A stretch of DNA of 64,000 bases from Sympetrum striolatum (taxonomy: Eukaryota > Arthropoda > Insecta > Odonata > Libellulidae), in contig OX388345.1 in the NCBI GenBank assembly GCA_947579665.1, forward strand, positions 35,865,849-35,929,848, given 5' to 3'. Positions 44,302-58,690 of this stretch are shown here, piece by piece. Numbering within the stretch: position 1 is the first letter of the stretch; each line of letters starts with the position of its first letter. The translations under genes were made by a program, and so were the position numbers. Under the pieces are notes generated by a model. That model saw nothing but the letters and a program-made list of their open reading frames with translations. It was not told the DNA's origin and did no database searches.

Positions 44302-47160
44302 ATTGTCAGGTCTAAATGAGAAAGTAAATAGAAAAATAATCTGAGTTTGTGGAATTACTGTGATATTTTTATTTGTAGATAAATATCCCCGTTACAAATT
44401 TGGAACCTAGAATTTCACTAAAGTTGCTCAGAAAAATAATCAAAATTAAAATAAAAAGTGTGAATAATAAATTAAATGTGAAGGACAATATCTGGGATGA
44501 TTAAAATAGCATGGAAACTTAACGATAGGTAGTTTTTTGTACGTACATACATTAGGATGTCCCAAGATATAAGGGAAAATATTTTTTCGCAAAATCAAAT
44601 ACGTATACCCTCTATTTTTTCTATTTGCCCTTATTAACGTACCTAATAAATATTATTGCGATTGGATTATGGTAACCCGAGCCGACTCGATGCCAAACAA
44701 TTTCGAGAAATTAAAATTTGTACCGACAAGGGGAACACCAGGTTATTGGGAAATTAACTAACGTCGTACATAAACATTAGAATATTGAAATTGAAGGAAG
44801 CTATGAGTATATTGAACCCATACCTAATACATTATTATAATACTTGTAATTTTTACATAATTTAATGTTGGAAAAGACAGAAATCAATGAGTGATGTGAT
44901 GAACGAAAGTGGGAATTATTTATTATTGGTTTAGGAGACCAGAACGGAGGCTAATACATTGATTTGTAAGAGAAATCGAACAAAAAATCGACATCTATGA
45001 GGATGCATCTTGATATTGGGAATGAAAATGAAGGAAAGAAAGCCTCATTAAAAGCTGAATAGGATTATGGATATTCGTTTTAGCATATCTGAAGTGAAAA
45101 TATTATTCCAGTACATGAATACCTATGAATTGAAGAAGACTGTTAATCAAAGAGTCTATTATTTCATTTACCAGAATATAAATAAGCAAAGTATTTAAAG
45201 CATTAAGAAGTATTCATATAGTTGTCTGTTATTACTTGAATATTTCGACTGTTTTAGAATCAGATATTCAACGATCCAACACAGAGTTAAACGCAAGTCA
45301 TGAATTTTTATGCAAACATTTGTTATTAATCACACGTATCAAATGCAAAGATTCCTCTAAGGAAGTGAGCGTTTAACTTTGTACCAGTTGCTTAGAAATT
45401 CCTGCTAATAGATCATAAATTAGCGCGCTTTCTCGCTAGGGTTCATCGCGAAGGCAGAAGGAATTTTCTGATAAGTCACGAATCTAGTATTTGCATGAAA
45501 TCATATCTCAAGATGATGAATCTACTTACATACATCAAGGCGCTTATTGGTAAGCGAATACGTATGAATCAAAGTATCTTCGATAGAGTTGATCTCTTGC
45601 ACTTTACTGTTTTATAAACATGGCATATAATAAATAATAAGTAAGTAATAAAGTATTTAGTTCACGTTGAATGTTGATTAATTCACACCGGAGGAAGCTC
45701 ATATTTGATTAAGGTCATAAATGCTCTTGCCAACGATTTAATGCGATGTCAGCGAATTTTATCTCGATGATTTACCATTTATTTCTTATACAATTCCGCC
45801 TCGGTAAGTCACTGAGTCTGCTGGGGACGATACTTTAAACAAAATCCAACAAATTAAAGAACCAATAAACAATTTAACAAATTTCTTAACATACAATTAT
45901 AAAAGTTTAGTACATTAACACCGCCTAAAATAACTGGTGTGGTCTCATGAAATTATGATTATATAATTCATCATTAGATAAACATGTTTTCTGTAAATAA
46001 GGTCTTTAAGGCGAGATTAAAAAATAAGAGATTTTGCATTAAAAACCTGCAGAAGTTTTCGGATTTCATGGGCCAACCTCTTGAAATAAGTCCATAAAGT
46101 ATACACAAGTATAGGGCCCAATACTGTGAAGTGAGGCAATAGAATACACTGCCCTAAATTCAGTAGTGCCATAGTGTTACACCCTTTAGTTGTTCTAGCA
46201 TTTAAAAGTTTTGGGGTTATTGTTTTATAGTTAATAGTTGTTCGTGTGATTTCGTAAATATGGAGAGCTGAAAGAAAGGGAATATACTAAGAAGTGGTCA
46301 GAGGCAAACAGTGTAATCTAAGTGTAAATACTTTAGAAATTTACTTATAAGGAATAGTGTAAAGAGACTTTGCGTGGCTATTGGTATCAGCAAAAGGACC
46401 TTCTATAGAATGAAGAGAGAGAGTGCTAAAGGGCAACTTGTGACCCCATGAAAAGTCCGTCAAATTAGGAATATATGAAACATCAGTCGAGAAGTGTGAT
46501 GAATCAGTAGGAAATTCGATGAATGAACGTCTTCATGTTCATTCTTTCCTATAGACCAAATGTGGGGAGACGGCAATCTTTAGGCGATATACGTCTCTTT
46601 CGTCACTTCCTGAAACAAGCAATGGTGCACAGTCGGCTGAATAAAGGCTCCTAGTTTGCGGACCCTGCCAAAAAGAACGTTATCAGTAGCAGAATAGGCG
46701 TAGGCTGAGACGGAAATACTCTAATTTGCTTCCGGAGATTACAATAAATCGTAAGATGAACGGGAAAAGAACCAAGAAGTCGGCCTTGTTTAGTGTCGCG
46801 AGTTGCTAATTTTAATCAATAAGATTTGCCAAGTCTTTGTTTTCGTCGGAGCTAATCACACCGATCAGTTGCCGCGAACAAAAACCTACACATTAAGGAT
46901 AAGGCTATTTGGCTATTAAAACTCATTTTTCCGCTATTACACTAGGCTAGCGAAATCGGTTCACGATAAATACCCAGTTGCGTACCAAAAGTAAATTAGC
47001 TTTAAAGTAATTAATTATTAATTATTCGGACACGATTAAAGATTCAGGTTAAACAATGATCGAAATAAGTATGGCTTTTACCAAATCTCGCCAGGTAAGG
47101 AGTGTTGTTACTTTTGGGATTTGCCAGAGTACGTGGAAGGCAACTATGCTGACCAGTATG
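44302..47160. other. AT-rich non-coding DNA
   Basis: No supported gene or repeat. No open frame of note. Confidence 0.5.
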
Positions 47161-47269
47161 TTGATGTTGTTTTAAATAATGGGTGGGTTAAACTACAAGA
47201 AAGTGAAGGAGATGGCGCTTAATAGGGATTTTGACTACACATGTACCTACCTACCGAAAGGTAGACCAC
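47161..47269 (+). repeat. dispersed repeat family D, copy 2
   Basis: It shares GGTGGGTTAA, GAGATGGCGCTTAATAGGGA and CCTACCGAAAGGTAG in order with 4311-4407. A CCTA unit is duplicated just before the terminal inverted repeat. Confidence 0.6.
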
Positions 47270-47495
47270 TCATTTATGTATGTATATTCGGTCAAAGAAG
47301 ATTCTATGTAACTTATGTGGTTTAAAAACGAAATATAATTCTTGTCCGAGATATCACTGTAGAAGTAATGTGGACTAAATGTAGAAGCAAATGCTGTTTT
47401 TCGAATAAAAAAATCGGCTTCTACTCTGTATAGAAAGATAAATTGTGAAATAATCCCTCGGTATCCAAAAGAAAACTTTTTATTCCTCTTTATTA

Positions 47496-47830
47496 AAATA
47501 ATAATAATAATAAAGGACTTTATTCAGGGCGAGATTGAAACTATAAAGTCTCCTTTTACATCCAACCCTACGTCAGATAAATTAAAAAAGAGATAGCTTA
47601 AAAAAACTGCACAGAAGTAGTCTAATTTGTGGATTTAAATAACCTTATCTAAGAGTTCAGGAAAACATTTCCAATCCAAAAAAACACCCTCAAGAAGGTG
47701 GGTATGAAAAACCAGCCTACAGATAGGAAAACCAAATTTAGTGATGAAACCAGATTGAATGAGATTTAAAAGACAAGAAGGCAAACCAATAACATCATAC
47801 AAAAACAAAAAAAGAACAAATAATTACACA
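47496..47830 (-). mobile_element. retroelement family B 3' end, long minus-strand copy
   Basis: The low-coordinate end is (AATAAT)n followed by AAAGGACTTTATTCAGGGCG and AGATTGAAACTATAAAGTC. The body aligns with the reverse complement of 15135-15462 through CCTATCTGTAGGCTGG, CATCACTAAATTTGGTTTTC and TTTTTGTTTTTGTATGATG. It is the best partner for deriving a family consensus. Confidence 0.72.
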
Positions 47831-50800
47831 TTTACACTTTATTGGTTCTATCGAAAATGTTTTGCCCGGAATCAGTGTGCTCTGTGCCTTATATTGCCTC
47901 TCGTATTGTAAAATGTTCAAAAAAGTTCTCAACGATAATAAAACTAACGGTATTATACATTCATTTCCATAGGTACTATTGGAGAGCGTTATCTTTGCGT
48001 CCCACTGGATTCGCATCTCTCTCTCTTTGCTGAATAAAACTGATACAGCGTTGGAGGCCATTGTCTCTTTCTTATCACCAAATGACGTTTCCGCTAGTGA
48101 GTGGCTCCCAAGTGTCGCCGTATGATAAAGTCATCCGAAGGTTAATATTTCCCGTGAACGAGATCATAATGTAATTGGGAAAAAATCCGAAAGCCATCTT
48201 CGAATTTATCACGCTAATGCACCTGCAGACGTAACGGAAACACGTTGCGTTCTACATTGTTTTTTGTTTGCTTTTTTTGAAAAATAAGGTCGATTTTCTT
48301 AACTGATTAGGGCACCCTGAATTTAGTGAAGGGAAAGATTTGTTAAGTTCACAGCAAAGTATATTTGTGTAATCCTTGAGGGATCCCGGTAGTTTCTACT
48401 CTGCCTAAGCTATTTGATTATCGCGTTCTCAAGTTAGCGCAAAATTGTTATCAACCCCCTTATCCATTCGAAAATATTTATACTCGACCTTCATATTGAC
48501 ATCTTCCGCACTCTTTTCTGTCAAAGTATCGATCTTCCAATTTAATAAGGATTTATGTGCCTTTTACGCCCACATCAATTCGTATGTTGGTAAAACATTC
48601 CATTGGTACAGAAATATAGTTTTTACCTAATATTGCAAGAAATTCATAGAAAAACGATATCCTCTACTCCTCATAATGTTCATCTTTGAAATAGCGGAAA
48701 TACAGCGAACAGCTTTTGATGGCACATCGAATCCTTCTTCAAATAGTTATAGGTTTGAAATCTTGATTGCAGAATTTATATCTGTTATACATTAATACAA
48801 ATGCTTTATATATATATATGTCTCATTTGCAAATTATAGACGAATTTTTATTCATTCAAAAGAGGAAAAGCTTGCTCCAGCTAATTTATTCCCTATAACC
48901 TCTTCGAGTAAAACTTTTGGAACATCAGATGACATTATTTTGCCGGGATGAATGCCTTGGAATGAATTTCCAAATAAGAAAAATTGAAAAGAAAGATCAG
49001 AATTTTTAGACTCTGGAATAGAAATTCCTAAGAATCGACAAATAAATCGGTGTGTTGCTTCGCAGAGGGTTTACTGCGAAAAAAAGAATCTTTCCGAAAA
49101 AGCTTTTAAGAACGATTTACGACTCTTTATGGAAGCTGATACAAAAAATTCTCAGAGGAGAGATAAGCATGCCTTAAATTCTAACATCATCACTTGAGAT
49201 ACAATTCTACTCGTGGAATTGCTTCCAGATATCTTTTGTTACCCGCTTATTTGTGTCATCGTAGAATTAAGAAAAGTGCAAACACATGTATAGAAAGACC
49301 TGAAAGATATGTGTTCTTTAACTACGAACTTGGAGAATACAAAATTCCTGTCAAAATTTTAAGAAAGGAGCGAAAAAATTAGCTGAAATTGTTAACACTA
49401 AAAGAGGGCAGTATAATGGAAAAGTTTAGTCCGTAATGAAATCGACTTAAATACACATTCCATTTAATTAAATAAATTAAGTATAAATTAAAGATATACT
49501 CTCAAGAGAAAAAGGCTAAATTAAAAATAACAAAACTTAACGTTTTCCAATAGAATTATAGTGGAATAAGTTTTGTAGTTTATAATTTCAATGGTGTTAA
49601 TGATGTCAAAGTTTGGCCAGAACACCTTGAATTTAGAAAAAGGTTACTTTTATTTCGCCAAATTAGTTGTTTATATTAATTTTTTTCGAGAAGTAATAAT
49701 TTATTTAACTTTATAAAAATACAACGATAACCGATAACAAAATAAAGTTGATGATCGCTTATCTCTTTTTGGCCCATCTGTGAAAAATCTGTGAAATCCT
49801 TCAATATAATTTATTTAAAATTAGAGAGATTTAGGACTGACTTTATATAAGATAAAGAAGATTTAGGATGCCACAATGTCACATGAAAGAGACATCTCTG
49901 TTCGACTGCGAACAAAAATACAACGCTAAGTCGATTGACGGTATTAGACAAATATTTTTTATATATCCACGAAATTTGTTGAACTTTGGAGATAGTAAAA
50001 ATGTACATACGTACAAAATAATGGAGGCTAAATATCTCTTCACGAATAATCTGTTCGTATACCTGATGTATCGAAGGTATATTAAAAGATGAGCAAGATA
50101 ATTTGCGGATTAATCACAATTATCAGACATCGCTCATGCGTGATTTTCGTTTTCACAGATTTCCGAAGACTAATCAATAATTTGCTTACCTGTCAATTAT
50201 CAGGTGCAGTGCATGGCAAAATAAAAAAATATAATTGTCTTGGTGTAATTGACGATGGCAATATCGTTTAATATCTTTTGATAATATATTGGAATGCTTT
50301 GTACGGGAGATATGGACTGCTACCAAACTTTCACTTCAGTCAAAGCTGTTTTAAACTACGTAAGAGTAATAAAGCTGGATAAAAAGATATATAAAATCCG
50401 AGCAGGGTATTGGAAAAAATCGGATGTTCAAACACAATCTAGGGTAGGCAATTCTAGGCTTCCTTTTAAACTACAGTCAATTGTGCAGTAAGTCATTCGG
50501 TAATGGGTTGAAAGTATTGCTTTCAGAAAGGATTTTAACTTTTTTAAATTCAAACTTCATTCGTCAAAATGCACGATTTGCTAAACGTATTGATACATTT
50601 GGATGTTTACTATCTTCGAAATCCGTCTGTTCAGCCAAAACTGTACAGACAATCTGAATCGTTATCTTTCTTTCCGATATGAAGTAAATAACATGATAGT
50701 GAGATCTCACCGCTAATTAATATTGGTTTCGCTTTCTTCGGCATCTTTATATTTTCATTATTTCCCTCACCTCACTTAGAATTTAAATATATTTCTCAAT

Positions 50801-51089
50801 GACTATAAAAATATTCAAGAACTTTTAGTTTGTTTTTGATTTGCTTTCACTAAACAGATTGGACTGTTATTAAGTTTTGCATCGTCTCCTGGAGACAAAC
50901 ATGAGAGAAATCACAATGATACTCAACTGCTTTAGCTATCATTTGTGTAAAATAGGGACAGGGGATTTCCCCACATCCTCCAATGAGGTTACAACAGTTT
51001 ATAAACGTAATTCCTAATTGCTTCTGAGAGGGGAGAGTTTCGAGGACTAAAAATAAGTTAAAACTCACGGAGGAGGCCGAAATTCCGAC
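47831..51089. other. AT-rich non-coding DNA
   Basis: No supported gene. Frames at 47795-48061 (minus), 49194-49382 and 49868-50271 have no recognised motif. Three short plus frames in a row at 49868-50491 are notable only for their proximity, and their composition matches the background. A short TA microsatellite lies near 48809. Confidence 0.45.
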
Positions 51090-51241
51090 ATTATCGAAAA
51101 ATTGTCAAATGAAACAAGGTTTTAAAAAACAACCCAGTAACTTTGTTAAATAAAACATGTTGAAAAATTCGAAAGTTAAAAGTTACTGTGTGTTTTAAAC
51201 CTTTTTTTTAATCTTGTTTTGTTTAACAATTTTTCGATTAT
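51090..51241. mobile_element. 152-bp fold-back element (MITE-like)
   Basis: The left ATTATCGAAAAATTGTCAAA and the right end, inverted as ATAATCGAAAAATTGTTAAA, match at 18 of 20. Pairing continues through GAAACAAG-like and CAGTAACTTT segments to a short AT-rich centre, so nearly the whole element folds. No ORF. No target duplication beyond AT-rich flanks can be defined. Confidence 0.72.
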
Positions 51242-54200
51242 AAATATGTTATCTAACAGTTCCCATTTTCTAATGCATATCTAGGACAAGAAAAACAAAT
51301 TCAACCTCAACTTATTCTGATATTCGAAAAAATTGAAAAACAACGGCTTTCTCAGCTCTATCAGTCTCCATTCTATGACAAGTCCAATTTCTTTCTAAAT
51401 TTATGGTCCATGCACTCAGTGCAACCATTTCTTTGATTCAGCTGCTTCAATCGTAAATTTAGTCATATCGGGCGTTTTCTTAACAATCTCTTTCCATTGC
51501 GAAATAGAATTATCAATTAACTGTATTAAATCTTTTTCCGTCGAGAAAGGTACCTCGCCTTATCTCTTTGTTCTGCGATCGAGTGCATTGCGTCTGGAAA
51601 ATTTTAACAAAAAGTGACGAGAAAATGAAACCACTTTAATCATGAGAAGAAATGTATTTCAGAAGATGAATTTGAGCCAAATTGTAGTCACTAGATTTAC
51701 TCAATCTATTATTTTTAAATTTGAAAGATTCATAAACAATGATGCCACCAAATTCAAGTTAATGCAATAACAAATTTACAATCGGTATCAACGGTGACAA
51801 AATTAAGGAAAAGTAAAAATAAAAAAAAAACAAAAAATATTATTAATAAGATTAATTTAAACATTCTTTTGAGAATGAGTCAAGCATCAGTCTATATTTT
51901 ATATGCATCTATATGGGTTCTATTGCTAAAAGAGTTAATTTTGCCCTTAATTTCCGTAGTATTTTCCTTCGAGCTTTTATAATTCTATTTATATCCCCAA
52001 AGCGGATGTCGCACGATAGGGTACACGCGACAATACAAGGGCATTCAGTCACCAGAGATGCGAGCACCATTTATCAATGGAAGCTGCATTCATAATTACA
52101 CTCGAAATTCCTTCCGGAAATGAATCATTTTTTAATTAGCCTCAGATGGACTAAAACCTTTTTGTTGATGTATTTATAAAAGTATAAAACGGTTTACTCG
52201 ATAATGTTTTTGATCTTGTATGTTTACGTTTACATTAGGAACGGGAGTAAATGCATTATGAAACGTGATCTTCATCAAAGGCAGGCGTGAAAGGACAGGA
52301 AACTTTCGGGATGTGGGAGTGGCGGGGAAAGTAAGCCGATCCGAAGCAAAAACAATGAGGAAGAATTAAATAAGAAAGGGAATGGATATCGGTGGAAAAC
52401 AAAAGGAAGAGGTTCGGGAGAAGTCTCGAGTTGCTACAGGAAGTAACAGGATGCTGGGAAGAAGATGCAGAGTCATGGGGATTTTGGGCTGAGAAAAATA
52501 AAAAAATGATGAAAATTCTTAACGATTCATATGATTGAATAGAAAATTTATATACCCTGAATAAGTTCGAACGTTGTTGCAAATGACCGAATACATTGAC
52601 GGGTGAGAACTATACTTTTGGATGAAACTACACGTAGTACACATCTCCTTCCTTTCCTTCATTTCATTTACATCATTTCGGAAGTGGAGAGATTTAATTC
52701 CTAAAGCCGTAAGATTTTCTGGATATCAAGAATGTTGGAAATTTAGCGGCTGAAAGATATGAACATCATTTTGTTTTCCCCCCAGAAATATTAATCAAAA
52801 ATTAAGAATAGGCTTAGCATACTCCGTTCCGGTTCTTGGATGAAACTAGTACACATTTCTTTCCGTTCCTTCATTTCATTTACGCAATTTTTACTTCATC
52901 TGCCTATTTCTTCGTTATTTTTACAAAATTCCTTATCTCAACTTTTAAAATCAATTATGGAAAGGAAACTTGGGATATAAGTTCTGTATGAGAGAAAACA
53001 AAATGGAAAATGAATTAGATGAAATAACATTAGTTCCAATTCCAATTTGATATCGAAAGGGTAGAATAAATTAGTGAGTAGACATTCCAGAAAACATTAT
53101 GGTATCATTATCGGTAAGGTACCTGCGAGCCCTTTCAGAGAAAATATTGCTAATGACGACACAAAATACTTGCTCTCTTTACTCTCTTCAATCAATGGAA
53201 AACTGAATGTTTTGAGGTGTGGAAATTATTCTCAGTATTCTGCTGAGTTGATAATTCATGGCTAGTATTGAAATTTCTAGAAATGAAGCACACCTCCATT
53301 GAAAAATGAACTGCTCGAAGGAAATGTATTTCAGATTTAAATTACAATTATCCAGGAAATTGTGATGTAATCGCGATGATATAAAATATGTCACGTTTAA
53401 GTTTTTATTTTTATACTATGTATGTATTTACGTAAAGCCATGAATTAAATCATTGAGCACGCGATATTGCCTTCCTTTTCTGCAAAATAAGTAATATGCG
53501 TAGTAAAGAAAACCTTAAGGAGGCAAATATATGCTTAACAAAGAGGTAAGTGAAGAAGGTTCAAAACGACTGTACTAGAATTTCTAAGAAAGGAAAAGTA
53601 TTGTCATAACGGCAGGAGAATGCTCGTAATAACGCATTTACATTTAATCTTTGTAAAGGTTTAAATTAAAATCTTATGGCCGTAACGTGTCGTAAGGTGG
53701 AGTATATTTGTAACTTTATACTGAAAAGATACGAATTATATTGCGAGTTAAGAAGGCAAGATACATATGGATTATGGCTCTATAAAGACGCCGCTTTTTA
53801 AAGGCTTATAAAATACGCCAATAAAGCTAAAGGCCATTACTAACAGATCATTTCCATGCTCTAAAGAGACTCATTTCTCTTATCTCTGCCTCAGCGTGCT
53901 GTCAGAACCATAAATTCTAGGAAGATGAGCCGAGTAATGATTATCAACCGGAAAAGAATCCGCTCGAATAAAGTAGTTGAATCCATTTAAAAATAAAGAT
54001 GATAATTTCTATTATCCATTCCTGAGAAAGAAATTGATTATTTGGATTTTTCTTATACATTCAGCCGTTATGAATTTTTACTGACATTCTCGCTCAAAGC
54101 CCATGCATCCATTTTGTATCCATCTCATCAGTATCTTTTGTATTCTCGCAACTCTCTATTCTGGTACTTTATTCTATTCGCACAGTGGGGTAGAATCGAA

Positions 54201-57200
54201 GAAAGCTGGACAAAAATACAAAAGTGGTTTTTTTGAGTGCGGACTTCGAAACTTCGCATGGTTACTCCTAAATATGCTGTGCATACAACCATGCAAGTAA
54301 TTTACATTGAATCTTGTGGGATAAAATTATACAGAGGTTTAAAGTTGACCAAACTTTGCGAAAAATGCCGGTCTTAGATTTCTTGCGATATTCTTCAAAT
54401 CCAAACCGATGCTAAACCAAATTTATTAGAAGAAATTCATGGTAGGGGGCACGTGTCCAATATTTTTTAGCAAAGAACGTGCCCTGAAATTTTCGGGTGA
54501 ATCCGTTTCCCGTAAATGTGGCGTCCCCCTTGTGAGATGATTTTTGAAATCGCAATACTATCAACTCAAAATGTTATTAAGAATTAACGCAATACTAAAA
54601 ACTCAAAACCAAACATACTAGATTTAAGGAAAATTTTGTTTTTTCAGGACGTGTTTTCTATGCCTTTTTACTTCTGAAACCCGTCGAGTTCAGCTGTAAT
54701 CTCTATCGTTGATATGTATGTACTTTACGATCGACGAAAGAAAAAACATTTTTCGTGCTATCAAGAGCTCGTATAAACTGTGGATGACCAATATTTTGCT
54801 ATCTTTAGGATGAAACTGAGAAACATCATGACTGTATTGGGATGAGAACAATTGCGTTTGAATCGGTGGACTTAAATATAGATAAATTGTTTGTTAAACA
54901 TTTAAGAATGCCTTTATTTAAAATTCATCCTAGTTTTTCAGACATTACGAACTAAAGAGTTGTGAAAATAAAGAATTATTTAAAGCAATCGATAGTACTA
55001 TAATTATGTAACGATCTAATATTTAGTTACAGATAACCCGATTAAAGATATCGAAGAAGGAAAGTAGACGACAATGTGTAGCTGTACTTAGACGCAGATT
55101 CTAATTTCGACACTTCATCTTTCTTGCTCTTCAGATGGTGTCTTACGCGATTAAGTCCTCTTCATTTAAATTTTTAAATATTTAGTTTTTGTCTAATTTT
55201 AAGGGTATTCTTTCAGCTGAAAACACGTTTTTTTTTCTTCCAAGAAACAATTCTACAAAAGAATCTCATCAATCATTATTTCTTCGAAAAGACCGTAAGT
55301 AGTTTCAACTTAGACTGCTACCAATTTTGTAAATTATAATTATTCATAAAAAAATTTTTATTTGTTTAAAAGTTTTGAATAAATACTGTAATCAAAAAGA
55401 GATCTTGAAGTAGCATTGGTATTTCACTGATTGAATTCATTGTTATTAAATTAAACTACGTTTATCATTCCTTTTAAAATTCTAAAACGTTCAGAAAATT
55501 CTTAATCAGTGGCCCGCGATGATTTATTTACGTTGATGTGGCACTTCTCTTCTAGAAAGTAGCTCAGGACTTATTTAGTGTCTACTGAAGATAATCTCGC
55601 CGTTCTGGTAAATTTGCAGCAGTTTCTACGAAGATTTCCTCAAATGAATGCCAAGATATGTGGAGATACTTATCACAAGACTTCACGACAAAATTATAGC
55701 AACATTTCATAATTATTTCGTTGATATTTTACTGTTATAGTACTAAATAAGAGAAGCCTAACGCGCTCTTTAAGTAGTCATAAGTTTTTTGTATTTAAAT
55801 GCTGGGACACTTATATTGGGATATCTATGCATTACATTACTAAGACAAATTCCAAGATAAATATATAATGTAGGTTCCATCCTATTTTCTTAGTGAACAA
55901 GATCACCATAAAATGGAAAGAAGGCAATTATAAGCATGATAACCAAATGGAAAGCATAGTAACAGAATATATAGCACTAAGCAGCAGATTGCAATAGCTT
56001 GGATTTAAGAAAATGTTCATAAAAACCTATCCCTTTCACATGGAAGTGAAGCTAGAGGATTAAAAACTATGGAAGTTAAGATTTTATGTGATGGAGAGGC
56101 GATGCTAAACTACACATGGTTAAAATAAAAAGACAGACAATGTAACTAGTGAAGATATCCTTTGGTGAGCAAATAAGTGGATGAATCCGACAAAAAATTG
56201 ATTAAAAGACGAGGAAACGTGATCAAGCCTCTCTCTAAGGCACTAAATTCGCTTGAAGATGGTATTGGAAGAAATGGTTTTGGGAAAGAATTATAGGGAA
56301 TGAGGTATTCGGATTATTAGAGGTGGGTAACTGTTAATTTTAGTTTGGGTTTGTGAGGGAATAAAGCGACGGGCAGGGAATAGGATGGCTTGAACAATCG
56401 AAGACCGAAGAAATCAATCTTATATAAAAAAACCTTTGTTTTCCTAGAATGTAATGAGTTAAATATGATAAAGACTCTAAAAATTCAACCAAACGATGAG
56501 GAAAATTAATACCTACATAAGGCTCTCCTCAAGTCAGAACTGAATGAAATTGCGGGAGGTAGGAAATGCTAAGGGATATCTAATTTGAATTAAGAGAGCC
56601 AGGTGATATTTTGGGGTTAATGGCTTGGCATAATGAGTGAAGCAACGGGACGAGGAAAAGGTTCCCTGCGGCTAACCAATCCGCGAAATGATGTCTGTCG
56701 ATAGTGACGTAGCTTCTCCTATTAGACCTGTCACACTTCGGCTTTGGATCCTATTCTTGAATGCTGATTTCTTTAATTTCATCCAAATTTGACGTAGTAT
56801 TCCATATCCTTAGAATTCCTTAAATAACAGAGGAAGAGCAATTGCATAATGTAATCTTTGGAGCGGATTGTTAGAAATACAATCGGGAGGCGTAATTTAT
56901 TAAAAAAAGTTAATTGTATGCCTTTAACAACTTTCGAATCACCATAGAATAAATTAGGGTATGGGATAGTGAGGCTGGCGAATTTATAATGTAGCTGAAT
57001 TATCTAAAAGACAAAGTAAATTTTCTTTGTTTTTATTCTATTAGTATGAAGAAACTAGTGTCCAAGAAACACAGTTAACTTCATTTGAAGATTTTAATTC
57101 GAAACACACTTTCCTTTGGGAAGAGTTAATACTTCGAGGAAAGTTTCCTCAGATAGTTGTTAAATAAACTTTATATTGTTCAGGAGTCAATTATTACTAT

Positions 57201-57435
57201 ATTATTTTACTTATTGGAAATGTGCGAAAAAGGAAACCTCTCTGGATTCATTCGAGAATAAAAGCACGTAAACTGAAAGAGAAGGCGAATGTTATGTTAT
57301 GATTTCTGCGAAAGACAAAAATAAGTAGTTCCCCATTCAACCAAAATCGGACCACTATCTTGAATTTGGAGTAAATATTTGACGAGATTCTATGTGACAA
57401 GGATATGTATCATCAATGATGATTTTTAGATGTAC
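51242..57435. other. AT-rich non-coding DNA
   Basis: No supported gene. A 60-70 bp direct duplication lies at about 52612-52681 and 52826-52893 (TTGGATGAAACTA, GTACACAT, CCTTCATTTCATTTAC). The 108-codon minus frame at 52256-52582 reads through a purine-rich plus strand and is Ser/Phe/Leu-rich by composition. Confidence 0.5.
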
Positions 57436-57484
57436 GGTAGATTTTTAAATGTATGAAGATTTATCATACATTTAAAAATCTACC
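57436..57484. repeat. perfect 21-bp hairpin
   Basis: GGTAGATTTTTAAATGTATG-A and its exact complement at 57464-57484 flank the 7-nt loop AGATTTA. Perfect identity of 21-bp arms in otherwise diverged DNA implies recent origin or constraint. It may be a small fold-back remnant or a hairpin-RNA source. Confidence 0.8.
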
Positions 57485-58590
57485 ACAGAAAAAATGAATA
57501 TTATGAAGAAATGTTACAGGAATAGAATCATTTGAGAATTGCCTGATATACAATGTATATTGGAAATAAAGGAAGAATTAAAATTAGAATTTCAAAAGAA
57601 TTTCTTCCATCGAAGAGTTTAATTCCTTTGAATCGCTACCTTCTACTTAAGTAGGATAGCTTCACCACTCATAGCATTTCAGTCAACTTTGCTGGCCACT
57701 TTATTCATGCGCAAATGAGATATGAAATTTACTGTAGTTCATGATTCCGTTAATCTCCAAAACTAATTCGATTCGTTACGTTTGCTGAGTAACAGGTACG
57801 TTAGTGAAGGGCATCTCTCGATTTTGCACGGCTTCGACCGCGTGAAATCTTTCGGTTCTTTTCGTTTGATTTTTTTTAATTTCTCCCCTAATAAATCAAA
57901 CAAACAATTCCTCGAGCCCCGAAACGAGGTTGAAGTAGTACATTTCGTACTGGGCGGCACGAAATTGGGAGTTGTTTACCAACAGGAATGAAATTTGTGC
58001 TATCATCGCTAACATCGCATACACTTACACAGCCATGGGCGAGAACCTTATCTCTTCCCAGCTCCGCGCAAAATATATACTACACCATAAAAGGAGAGAC
58101 TTAATTGTGCACGCATTGATGGCGTGAATTTTGGAAAGCGAAACCTAGACTTCACGGTGATAAGCGCTCAGGAATCTCTATAGGTTTAAAATCATCGAAA
58201 ACGAATCTCTTATGCATGACAATCCCGAAAAGCGTGATATTCAAACGATCGAACATGTTTGAACTCGTGGTGTTCTGTATTCAAGCAAAGGGATTTTGTC
58301 CGCGCAATTCTTGCAGTGAGAGGATGTTTTCGATTGGCTTATCTTGATCCGAAACAATGTAGCTCGGAATGTTGTGTATATCAGCAGAGATCACAGGATA
58401 ACGATCATTGTAAAATGCATAAAATCCAACGAATGCTACTGAGAAATATGATAACATTTTAATCTGATTTTATACTTTATAAGTGGTAAGGAATCTATTT
58501 ATTACATACTCAGCTCGTCTTTTGAATTTTTGGTGAGTTAATGATATTCTAATTTTCTTCAGAGGTTTTGTAATGATTAATGACAATGAT
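57485..58590. other. non-coding DNA with GC-richer patch
   Basis: The patch at about 57770-58090 is GC-richer and open on both strands (57782-57991 plus, 57763-57960 minus) without a recognised product. Nothing else is supported. Confidence 0.4.
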
Positions 58591-58690
58591 CTAAAATAAT
58601 ATTACAATAATATTTATATAATAATAATTTATATAAAAATAATATTATAATAAAAATTTATATAATATTATAATAATAATATTTTGCGAT
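58591..58690. repeat. AT-only low-complexity tract
   Basis: About 100 bp almost entirely of A and T, made of AATAATATTATAATA and TTTATATAA-type units with many self-complementary stretches. Confidence 0.8.

Noticed and set aside
49868..50491. Three consecutive plus-strand short frames as a multi-exon gene
   Set aside because: Base composition equals the background, no acceptor/donor pairs link them in frame, and no motif is recognised.
52256..52582. 108-codon minus-strand open frame
   Set aside because: Composition follows a purine-rich plus strand, with no recognisable motif, exon border or conserved-looking segment.
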